Below, piece by piece: positions 16,108 to 22,386 of a DNA stretch of 55,946 bases. The position numbers and the translations under genes are program-made. Position 1 is the first letter of the stretch. Each line of letters starts with the position of its first letter. A model generated the notes under the pieces. It saw nothing but the letters and a program-made list of their open reading frames with translations, ran no database searches and was not told where the DNA came from. Source of the DNA: JACJVV01 sp964581515 (GTDB lineage: Archaea > Nanobdellota > Nanobdellia > Woesearchaeales > JACJVV01); the NCBI GenBank assembly GCA_964581515.1, contig CAZOOV010000014.1, forward strand, positions 1 to 55,946, given 5' to 3'.

Positions 16108-18678
16108 TCAGGAATTGAACTTAATTACCTTGCCAAGGATTTCAGAGGATTCTGACATATCATTCTTAATTAATTTATCCCTGATAAAACTCAGTTTGCT
16201 CTTAAAATAATTAATATCATGTTTGACTTCAATAGGAAGTTGTGTAATAATAATATCCTTCATCTTCTCAAAGTCTGATTTCATAAGATAGAACTGCAAT
16301 AAGCATAAGAAAATCTCTGGATCTGATTTATTTTCTGCATATGCTTTCTCACACATTTTCATATAAAAATCAGTCTTATGTTTTCTTGAAATATCCTTAT
16401 AATGATAGAATGTAATACCTGTATCATTAGGATTACAGTAAACTGCCTCAAAAATTTTTCCTTTATACTTTAAATGTGGTAGATTTCTAAAAAGCCTAAC
16501 AACTTTTCCTTGAGGAATAACTTTATCCTGCTTACATTCACCAGTAATATAATTTTTATTTATCTCAATATTATTGAGAAGAAATGCATCTTTTTTTGTA
16601 ATATTAATCAAATTTCTTATTTCATTTATTTGATTAGGTTCAATCACTTCATCCGCATCCAATATGAGTATCCAATCAGAAGTACATTTTGATAAAGCAA
16701 AATTCCGAGCAGATGAGAAATCATTACACCACTCAAAATCAAATACTTTTGCACCATAACTTTCAGCAATCTTTTTTGTATTATCTTTTGAACCAGTATC
16801 AACAATTATTATCTCATCAAAAGCCAAGTATATATTCCTTAAACATTGATCTATTTTATTATCTTCATCCTTAACAATCATAATCAAAGACAATGAACAT
16901 TTCCTAGATAAAATCTTTATTGATCCATCATTAAGATTTGCTTCAATCTTATCCCCTTCATGAAGTACATTCATCACATTTTTAGCTCCAAAAATACAAT
17001 CCTTACCTAATTCTCTACAAATCGAAGATGCGTGCGAAATTTTAGAACCTTTCTCAAAGATACATAAAGTTGAATTTAATACCCCTGTGATTTTCTGAGC
17101 AGAAGAATCATTAGAGACAAATATAGAATCTTCCATTTTACAATCTTTATAATTTTTATTAACAATCCCTATAATCTTTTTATCTTTCTTAATCAATGAA
17201 GTTCCTGAAAGTTTATTCGAAAAAGTAACTTGCTTAGAAGAATAACTTTTGGATAATATTTTTTCTAATTTCTTTAAATCAACTATTAAATCATCATCAT
17301 CAAGAGATGGCAGTTGTAAAAAACTTCTTGTAAGTTTCAACAAATCAACATTTGTATCTTTATATTTGTAATGCTTAATTAATCTTTTTATTATAAATTT
17401 ATCTATATTCAAAACTTTATCAAAGACAGAAAAAGTCCTTACTTTAGATATAAGATTACGTCGTTCAAACTCAAGACTTAAGTTTATTGTAGACATAAAA
17501 TCTAAAAAGATTTTATTTTTTATTTCATTCTTAAAAAATTTAGATTTTTTATTTTTTGTAAGAAATCCTCTATCATTTAATATTTTTATATCAATTTTAT
17601 TCGTAAAAAGATCTAAAAAAGGTATTGCTGCAAGTCCATTCACCAATGCATAAGTCTCAATATCAGATATATAATAATCCTCTGTTTTAAATCCTACTTT
17701 TTCCATAAATTTAATTATTTTATCAATTTTTCCAAGAGACTTCCCAGTTTCATCTTGTATATTACACTTACTTAATTTAGAATCATTATCAATTACAACT
17801 TTAAACTCATCAAACCCTTTCTTTTCAGGATATTCTCTCCAAGGACCTTCACACATATCATCATATTTGCATTCCTTGCATTGAGGAAATTTCATTTTAG
17901 CAAGATTCCTTCTCTGCGAAGTGAAATCATCAGTATTCTGAAATTTCTTACCTCTTATCTCTGTTTCTGGTATAAAATTCTCAGCAACATAATCTTCATA
18001 CCCTTCCATCAGACAAAAAGGAATTGATTCAGCCATCACAAGTTTTCCTGCATCAATACCAATCTGCAATCCTTTCTTAATATAAGGAACTGCAAGTGAC
18101 ATTACAGGAACAACACTATCAAAATTTTTCATAGCATTCCCCATAGCATGCACAAAAGCAAATTGAAATTGATCAACATCTAAACTGACCAAAAGCTGGG
18201 CAATTTTAGGCACGTCTCTATAATTAGATTTTACAACAACAGAATTGGTTAATACATAAACTCCAAGAGACTTCAGATTCTTTATCCCCTTTACAGTCTG
18301 CCTAAAGCTTCCTGGTGCTTCTGTAAGATAATCATGTTGTTCTGCGCAGTACCCATGCAAAGCTGGACTAAATTCTGTAGCACCAGCCTCAATTGTCTTC
18401 TTACAAAATTCAAGAGAAGAAAACATCCTGCCATTACTCTGTATCTGAATAACTTTATAACCTAATTCTTTTGCATAACTAACCATCTCAAAAAAATCCT
18501 TCCTGACTGTAACTTCTCCACCAGTAAAAACAACCCCCTCACATCTATCTTTACATTCATCAAGATTTTTTTTGATTTCATCAAGACTTCTGTTTCCTTT
18601 GCATTTATTATCTGCTTGTACACAAAATATGCAATTGTTGTTACATACAAATCCAGTTTTTATATCGACTCTTTTCAA
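16108..18678 (-). CDS. Radical SAM / PEP-swivel-like / GT2 glycosyltransferase fusion
   Basis: An 856-residue protein. Residues 1-300 are a radical SAM domain like the neighbours: C12-x3-C16-x2-C19, TGGEVTV, QSNGRMFS, ESIPFC and CKECKYDDMCEG. Residues about 300-480 are unfamiliar. Residues about 485-595 resemble the mobile swivelling domain of PEP-utilising enzymes: GTSLIKKDKKIIGIV, then SKISHASSICRELG, where that family's phospho-accepting His sits in S-H-A-A-I-x-A-R-E. From about 595 a family 2 glycosyltransferase follows (SLIMIVKDEDN, IIIVDTGSKDNT, then ILDADEVI with the D-x-D metal site). The start is TTG: the codon before it is a stop, and AGGAGG lies 8 bases upstream. No PEP-synthase partner domain is present. 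Confidence 0.78.
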   Translation of the reverse strand: MKRVDIKTGFVCNNNCIFCVQADNKCKGNRSLDEIKKNLDECKDRCEGVVFTGGEVTVRKDFFEMVSYAKELGYKVIQIQSNGRMFSSLEFCKKTIEAGATEFSPALHGYCAEQHDYLTEAPGSFRQTVKGIKNLKSLGVYVLTNSVVVKSNYRDVPKIAQLLVSLDVDQFQFAFVHAMGNAMKNFDSVVPVMSLAVPYIKKGLQIGIDAGKLVMAESIPFCLMEGYEDYVAENFIPETEIRGKKFQNTDDFTSQRRNLAKMKFPQCKECKYDDMCEGPWREYPEKKGFDEFKVVIDNDSKLSKCNIQDETGKSLGKIDKIIKFMEKVGFKTEDYYISDIETYALVNGLAAIPFLDLFTNKIDIKILNDRGFLTKNKKSKFFKNEIKNKIFLDFMSTINLSLEFERRNLISKVRTFSVFDKVLNIDKFIIKRLIKHYKYKDTNVDLLKLTRSFLQLPSLDDDDLIVDLKKLEKILSKSYSSKQVTFSNKLSGTSLIKKDKKIIGIVNKNYKDCKMEDSIFVSNDSSAQKITGVLNSTLCIFEKGSKISHASSICRELGKDCIFGAKNVMNVLHEGDKIEANLNDGSIKILSRKCSLSLIMIVKDEDNKIDQCLRNIYLAFDEIIIVDTGSKDNTKKIAESYGAKVFDFEWCNDFSSARNFALSKCTSDWILILDADEVIEPNQINEIRNLINITKKDAFLLNNIEINKNYITGECKQDKVIPQGKVVRLFRNLPHLKYKGKIFEAVYCNPNDTGITFYHYKDISRKHKTDFYMKMCEKAYAENKSDPEIFLCLLQFYLMKSDFEKMKDIIITQLPIEVKHDINYFKSKLSFIRDKLIKNDMSESSEILGKVIKFNS

Positions 18679-18686
18679 CTAGAATA

Positions 18687-18692
18687 CCTCCT
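18687..18692 (-). promoter_or_regulatory. Strong Shine-Dalgarno deciding a TTG start
   Basis: AGGAGG on the minus strand, 8 bases before the TTG at 18678. The preceding in-frame codon is TAG, so no upstream start is possible. This supports TTG initiation for the 856-residue fusion. Confidence 0.75.
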
Positions 18693-18706
18693 AAATCACC
18701 CCATCC

Positions 18707-18724
18707 CTAACTTAATCAAGTTAG
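18707..18724. promoter_or_regulatory. Inverted repeat 1 of the divergent intergenic region
   Basis: CTAACTT-AATC-AAGTTAG is a perfect 7-bp inverted repeat with a 4-base centre. It lies 29 bases upstream of the TTG-started fusion gene, so it could be an operator for that gene or a hairpin in its leader. Confidence 0.45.
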
Positions 18725-18779
18725 AAAACCCATTTAATAAACATTTCGCTTGACAAAAGACTATTAGCACACATAATAA

Positions 18780-18822
18780 CGAAAATTTGAGTTATTCTAG
18801 CATTTTATAAGTCAAATTTTCG
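18780..18822. promoter_or_regulatory. Inverted repeat 2 of the divergent intergenic region
   Basis: CGAAAATTTGA (18780-18790) and TCAAATTTTCG (18812-18822) are perfect 11-bp reverse complements with a 21-base spacer. The arm spacing of about three helical turns would suit a protein dimer binding each arm, or a stem-loop in RNA. Confidence 0.5.
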
Positions 18823-18824
18823 GG

Positions 18825-18852
18825 ATTGAAAATCATTAAGATGATTTTCAAT
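18825..18852. promoter_or_regulatory. Inverted repeat 3, directly upstream of the hxsD TATA box
   Basis: ATTGAAAATCAT-TAAG-ATGATTTTCAAT is a perfect 12-bp inverted repeat ending 4 bases before the TATA box. It sits where an archaeal BRE or activator/repressor site would be. Its AT-rich core partly resembles repeat 2 (GAAAAT / ATTTTC in both). Confidence 0.55.
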
Positions 18853-18856
18853 AAAC

Positions 18857-18864
18857 TATATAAA
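18857..18864 (+). promoter_or_regulatory. TATA box for the hxsD-like genes
   Basis: TATATAAA is centred 27 bases before the ATG at 18888, implying a leaderless transcript. Confidence 0.55.
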
Positions 18865-18887
18865 CCTAAATATTAAACCAATCTAAT

Positions 18888-19481
18888 ATGGGGGAAAATA
18901 CATCTAATCTAAACATAAGTACAAATAACGACTGTATAGAAATCAAACTAGACCCAAAAATATATCCAATAAAAGTCATTTATGCTGCCTGTTACTCATT
19001 ACTAGAGAAGATATATGTTCACATCGATGGAGACCCTTTATCAACAATTACAGTCATACTTGAACCAAAGATTAAAACAAACCTTGAAGAGTTAAGCAAA
19101 GAATTTGAAAACGAAATAATCAAACATGCATTCTATAATTCACAAAACAAAGATAGCACTGGAACCAAGATATTAATGTTAAAAAGAATTCTTGCAATGT
19201 CTGATACATATTCAGAGATTAATGTACCTGAAGAAGAAGTTAAAAAAATACAAGAAAAATCAGATTTCATAAATAATGTCAAGGAAGATAAACAATCTCT
19301 TGAAGAGGATGATATTAATGACATTGCTGTCCCATGGGAAGAAAAATATGGGAAAGAGAGTGACAATAAAAATAGTAAACCTTCTGAAGATTTAGATAAT
19401 GAAGATTTTCTAGATGACCCTGAAGGTATAGCTATCCCTTGGGAAGAAAAATATGGAAAAGAAGATGACAAAAGCAATTGA
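18888..19481 (+). CDS. hxsD: HxsD-like protein with repeated acidic tail
   Basis: A 197-residue protein. Residues about 15-110 fit the HxsD family of His-Xaa-Ser systems: an IEIKLDPKIYPIKVIYAACY opening, VHIDGDPLSTITVILEPK, then a helix EFENEIIKHAFY followed by a long C-terminal helix ending KRILAMSD. In bacterial systems HxsD accompanies the HxsA substrate and the HxsB/HxsC radical SAM enzymes; its exact role is not established. Residues 120-197 are an acidic tail carrying two copies of I-A-x-P-W-E-E-K-Y-G-K-E (residues 146-157 and 181-192), absent from typical HxsD. The next gene starts inside its end (17-base overlap). The family assignment rests on motif memory and is moderately sure. Confidence 0.7.
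   Translation: MGENTSNLNISTNNDCIEIKLDPKIYPIKVIYAACYSLLEKIYVHIDGDPLSTITVILEPKIKTNLEELSKEFENEIIKHAFYNSQNKDSTGTKILMLKRILAMSDTYSEINVPEEEVKKIQEKSDFINNVKEDKQSLEEDDINDIAVPWEEKYGKESDNKNSKPSEDLDNEDFLDDPEGIAIPWEEKYGKEDDKSN
19323..19463 (+). repeat. Duplicated 12-residue motif I-A-x-P-W-E-E-K-Y-G-K-E in the HxsD-like tail
   Basis: Bases 19323-19358 and 19428-19463 encode nearly identical 12-mers (Val or Ile at position 3), each next to an acidic stretch. The DNA copies differ at several third positions, so the duplication is not recent. Confidence 0.85.
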
Positions 19482-19686
19482 AACAAAATTCAATAAAAGA
19501 TTCTATCCTTTAGATATAATCAAGAAAGCAATAGAAGATTACAAATCAGCGGCAGATATCACTCTCGAAGAAGATACTGAATTCATAAAAGTCAAAATAA
19601 CTCCAAAAGAAGAAGTGAATAATATTAAAGGAGAATTTTGCAATTATGTCCTTGCGCTTTTCATGGATAAATATAAAGTAGAATAA
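19465..19686 (+). CDS. Second, short HxsD-like protein
   Basis: A 73-residue protein from the ATG at 19465; an in-frame ATG at 19453 is also possible. It repeats the HxsD-like pattern: FNKRFYPLDIIKKAIEDYKS, a beta-rich segment (EFIKVKITPKEE), then GEFCNYVLALFMDKY. It is therefore a compact paralog of the preceding protein, without the acidic tail. It overlaps the upstream gene by 17 bases and ends against the stop of the convergent rnp3 gene. A complex of the two HxsD-like proteins is a reasonable guess. Confidence 0.6.
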   Translation: MTKAIETKFNKRFYPLDIIKKAIEDYKSAADITLEEDTEFIKVKITPKEEVNNIKGEFCNYVLALFMDKYKVE

Positions 19687-20256
19687 TTATAATTCTGGCA
19701 CCATATTAGACTCAACAAGCCTTTTAAGAGCTGAATAATCTTTCTTAATCAGACAAGATTCTTTAGCAAAACTAACAAACAAATGTTCTATGTCTGATTT
19801 CTTAAACATCATCAAATTCTGTTTTAATCTACCAAGTACAATTCCTTTTTTCCTCTCATTCAATACTAAAAAATCAGAAAAATTAAACAAAAACTTAACT
19901 TTCTTCTTATTAGCTATATTAAGCAATATATGATTTAAACCTGAATTCCTAAAATGGATAAAATCTTTACCGTCTTGTTCTTCACATCCATATACATAGA
20001 TTCCAGAACATTTCTCTATCACGCTACGTAGCTTATCATCTGCTTTGACTACAACAAATTTGCTCATCTGCTTTGCCTTGAGTACATCATTGATTTTAAC
20101 ATTAGCGTCAATAAGTATTCCAGACTCAAATCCATCAATCTTTTTTTTCTTATACTCATTTAAACTATAAAGAAACACAAATTCATTTATTCCTAAAGCT
20201 GTAGCTCTCTTGGCAAGTTCCTTCTCATTCCCTTTAGGTATAAAAAAATCAATCAT
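19687..20256 (-). CDS. rnp3: RNase P protein component 3 (Rnp3, p30 homolog)
   Basis: A 189-residue protein from the ATG at 20256; the frame continues upstream, but that part has no family character. Signatures of the p30/Rpp30 TIM-barrel family are the N-terminal MIDFFIPKGNEKELAKRATALG, the central FRNSGLNHILLNIANKKKV, and FLFNFSDFL followed by a G-R-L-x-Q-N-L segment. Rnp3 pairs with Pop5 and helps RNase P RNA process the 5' ends of tRNAs. A TATA-like TATATAAA lies upstream near 20330-20340 on the minus strand. The gene is small compared with many archaeal homologs (about 210-240 residues). The Rnp1 subunit is also in this window (50370-50630). Confidence 0.8.
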   Translation of the reverse strand: MIDFFIPKGNEKELAKRATALGINEFVFLYSLNEYKKKKIDGFESGILIDANVKINDVLKAKQMSKFVVVKADDKLRSVIEKCSGIYVYGCEEQDGKDFIHFRNSGLNHILLNIANKKKVKFLFNFSDFLVLNERKKGIVLGRLKQNLMMFKKSDIEHLFVSFAKESCLIKKDYSALKRLVESNMVPEL

Positions 20257-20364
20257 CTTCATAAGGAAGCAAATCACGTTTAAAAAACTTTTTTGCGTAG
20301 TTTCATAAAGTAAGTAAAATATGGTCGAAATATTTATATATTTCAACATCTTTTTGTATAATAT

Positions 20365-20520
20365 GCAAGTAAACCACTCATGGAAAAATAGAATTTCAAT
20401 GAATTCACTAGTGGGGTTTACATGCTACGCTCCCAAAAATTGTTAAGGGCCAAATTGGTTTCTTTCGATTGTCGGGGTGTGCGTTCTTGTTTTTTATCCT
20501 GAAAAGTTTGAAACCAATTT
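20365..20520 (+). ncRNA. Candidate structured RNA (5' leader of the zinc-ribbon gene or free RNA)
   Basis: This fills most of the 302-base gap between rnp3 and the next gene and is visibly richer in G/C runs than the surroundings. Stem 1: GCA-a-GTAAACCACT (20365-20378) pairs with AGTGGGGTTTAC-a-TGC (20410-20425), with a small GG bulge and an inner GAATT/AATTC hairpin. Stem 2: AAATTGGTTTC (20452-20462) is a perfect 11-bp match to GAAACCAATTT (20510-20520), enclosing a G-rich then T-rich loop. A TATA-like TATAATA precedes it at about 20357. It matches no RNA family I recognise: no SRP, RNase P, tRNA or C/D landmarks. The strand is assumed from the downstream gene. Confidence 0.45.
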
Positions 20521-20544
20521 AAATCTTAATAGTTCTGGGAAGAA

Positions 20545-20552
20545 AAGGAGGG
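20545..20552 (+). promoter_or_regulatory. Strong Shine-Dalgarno before the zinc-ribbon gene
   Basis: AAGGAGGG sits 6 bases before the ATG at 20559. Its presence implies a transcript with a 5' leader, in contrast to the leaderless genes nearby. TTAAT and ATTAA flank it and could pair around it. Confidence 0.65.
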
Positions 20553-20558
20553 ATTAAC

Positions 20559-20918
20559 ATGGCATATGAACAAAAATGTATTATTTGCGACGAGGCCATA
20601 ACAAACCCCGTTTGCCCGGAATGTCTAGAAAGACAGGTTATGTACTGGATCGCAGATTTTAAACCAGAACTGATTTCTATACTTAGAGATATAGGAAGCA
20701 GCGTCAAAACATTTAATCACAGCAATACTTCATGTATCATTTGTGGATCAGAGATGAATGTATGTGCGCATTGTTACTGCAAAGAAATTTACTTATGGCT
20801 TATTGAAAATAAGCATGTTGAGCTCGCCATGAAATTCCTAGAGAGTTTCAATTTCGAACTAGATTACAGATTCGATCTTAAAGCTCAACCTTGTAAAGAT
20901 CATGCAGGCATCACATAA
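20559..20918 (+). CDS. Small zinc-ribbon-like protein of unknown function
   Basis: A 119-residue protein with two cysteine knuckle sets: C-x2-C...C-x2-C at residues 7-24 (CIICDEAITNPVCPEC), and C-x2-C-x5-C-x2-C-x-C at about residues 61-75 (CIICGSEMNVCAHCYC). The set suggests two zinc sites or one composite site. A helical stretch lies between them and another after, with a final Cys-x3-His. There is no membrane segment or signal peptide. I do not recognise the family. It is a single gene behind a long structured leader, so it may be post-transcriptionally controlled. Confidence 0.7.
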   Translation: MAYEQKCIICDEAITNPVCPECLERQVMYWIADFKPELISILRDIGSSVKTFNHSNTSCIICGSEMNVCAHCYCKEIYLWLIENKHVELAMKFLESFNFELDYRFDLKAQPCKDHAGIT

Positions 20919-21043
20919 TAATCACATATAAGAAGTACTAGAAAATGTATTTTTTTCTTTTTATTAGATTTTACTATAAGTTTTGAAGATGGTATATATT
21001 AAGAAACAAAAAAGATATAAACCTAACAATCCATCAAAAACAA

Positions 21044-22159
21044 ATGGATCTCCTAACACTATTTTTACCCCTAATCATATTATTCGGCCTTATTACAAGC
21101 TATGAGGATATATATGAAGGCAAAATAAGAAACAGATATGTATTACTTGCATTATTTGTAGGAATAGTCATCTATGCATCCTTCTTCATATACATTCTCC
21201 TTGACCCTACAAGATCAATCAACGTCTCATTCTGGATACAGACAATAATAAACTCATTTATCATGCTTATAATAGGGTTCTTTCTTTGGTTGGTCAATTT
21301 TTGGTCTGCAGGAGACGCAAAGCTTTTGTTTGCATATAGCTTCATCATTCCTATTTCAATCTATAAGATAGACAGCATTCCTTTTTTCCAATCATTCTAT
21401 CTGATATTCAATAGCTTTATTCCTTTTCTTGCATTAGCCATAACTTTAACAATCAGGGAAAAAATAACAGATATCAAGTATGGAGGAGTAAGAGAAGAAT
21501 TTGGCGCAAGAAAACTTTTAGAAAATGGACTCTATACATTCACTATAACCTGGATTTCAAGTTATATTATCGAAATATTAAATATTAGAAACAATATACT
21601 ATCCATAATAATAACATCGAGTCTTTTGGTATATATTATAAGAAAATATATTTTTGAAAGTATTCCTGAAAAATTAGGAAAAATTCCTTTACAAGATATC
21701 TCAATCATAATTACGGGCATCATGATTGCAGCACTCAGAATATTCTTAGAACATGAGACCATATGGACCTTTAACTTTTTATGGACATTTGCAATTTATT
21801 ATGTTATAATATCAGCTGTAAAAGGATACATTAAATCTGAGACAAAAATATTTTTCACAAAACAAGTGCATGTACTTCATCTTAAACGAGGGACTTGTCT
21901 AGCAGATACAATTATAAAAAAGAAAGATGAAGATAAGTATATCATATCTAAAAGCAATAAGCTTAAACACAAATTAAAAGCTGAGTTCCCAAGTGAGCTT
22001 GATGATGAAACAATAAAGAAGATGGTAAAATTATACAAACGAAACAAATTCGAATTCAAAAAAGTATCAATACATAAGACTATGCCTTTTGCACCATTGA
22101 TGTTTGTAGGAGCAATAATAACAATAATTGCTCAAGGTGCACTAACAAATTTACTCTAA
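21044..22159 (+). CDS. Archaeal type IV prepilin / preflagellin peptidase (A24 family)
   Basis: A 371-residue polytopic membrane protein. The aspartate-protease motifs of family A24 are both present: D22 in SYEDIYEGKIRNRYV and D91 in WSAGDAKLLFAYSF (the G-D-x-K landmark). At least six hydrophobic segments surround them, and a soluble C-terminal part of about 90 residues ends in one more membrane helix. The enzyme cuts the class III signal peptides of archaellins and pilin-like surface proteins at the cytoplasmic face. The extra soluble domain is longer than in minimal FlaK proteins, closer to archaeal EppA/PibD-like variants; which variant is not certain. No pilin gene is directly adjacent. 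Confidence 0.8.
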   Translation: MDLLTLFLPLIILFGLITSYEDIYEGKIRNRYVLLALFVGIVIYASFFIYILLDPTRSINVSFWIQTIINSFIMLIIGFFLWLVNFWSAGDAKLLFAYSFIIPISIYKIDSIPFFQSFYLIFNSFIPFLALAITLTIREKITDIKYGGVREEFGARKLLENGLYTFTITWISSYIIEILNIRNNILSIIITSSLLVYIIRKYIFESIPEKLGKIPLQDISIIITGIMIAALRIFLEHETIWTFNFLWTFAIYYVIISAVKGYIKSETKIFFTKQVHVLHLKRGTCLADTIIKKKDEDKYIISKSNKLKHKLKAEFPSELDDETIKKMVKLYKRNKFEFKKVSIHKTMPFAPLMFVGAIITIIAQGALTNLL

Positions 22160-22205
22160 GAATTAACCAATATCTTTCCTCTAAATTCTTCTAAAATAGA
22201 AAATG

Positions 22206-22213
22206 TTTATAAA
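22206..22213 (+). promoter_or_regulatory. TATA box upstream of the isoleucine-rich leader ORF
   Basis: TTTATAAA is centred 26 bases before the ATG at 22236, so transcription would begin at or next to that ATG. A second AT box (22214-22221) would give a start a few bases later. Confidence 0.45.
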
Positions 22214-22235
22214 TTATATAATGTTCTTAACCAAT

Positions 22236-22313
22236 ATGAACAAACATATGCTAAATAAAATAAGTACAATAAATTTTCTTAGTATTATTTCTATAATTAT
22301 TATTATTCTATAG
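22236..22313 (+). CDS. Putative 25-residue isoleucine-rich leader peptide before citramalate synthase
   Basis: ATG to TAG encodes a 25-residue peptide with nine Ile and three Leu, including five consecutive Ile codons and a Leu just before the stop. It starts at the predicted transcription start and lies directly in front of cimA, the committing enzyme of the pyruvate route to isoleucine. Its stop codon touches a 9-bp hairpin. These are the parts of a leader-peptide sensor of charged tRNA-Ile. The genome is AT-rich, so an Ile-rich short ORF can arise by chance; translation is unproven. Confidence 0.4.
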   Translation: MNKHMLNKISTINFLSIISIIIIIL

Positions 22314-22341
22314 ACTATTGATTCTTTGAAGGTCAATGGTC
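22313..22341 (+). promoter_or_regulatory. Hairpin at the end of the leader ORF
   Basis: GACTATTGA (22313-22321) pairs over nine positions (one G-U) with TCAATGGTC (22333-22341), with an 11-base loop. The first base is the last base of the leader stop codon. The 3' arm contains an in-frame ATG (22336) for the downstream gene. Confidence 0.45.
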
Positions 22342-22386
22342 ACATCATCACTAAAAACTTATTTTAAAACTAATCATAAGATCAAA

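Noticed and set aside
20365..20520. RNase P RNA or SRP RNA, suggested by the neighbouring rnp3 gene
   Set aside because: The region is too short for RNase P RNA, and the conserved core sequences of either RNA are not visible.
22336..22386. ATG at 22336 as the citramalate synthase start
   Set aside because: It adds 17 residues of unusual composition before the conserved M-K-I-Y-D-T-T-L-R-D-G start and lies inside a hairpin arm. Not excluded, but 22387 fits the family better.
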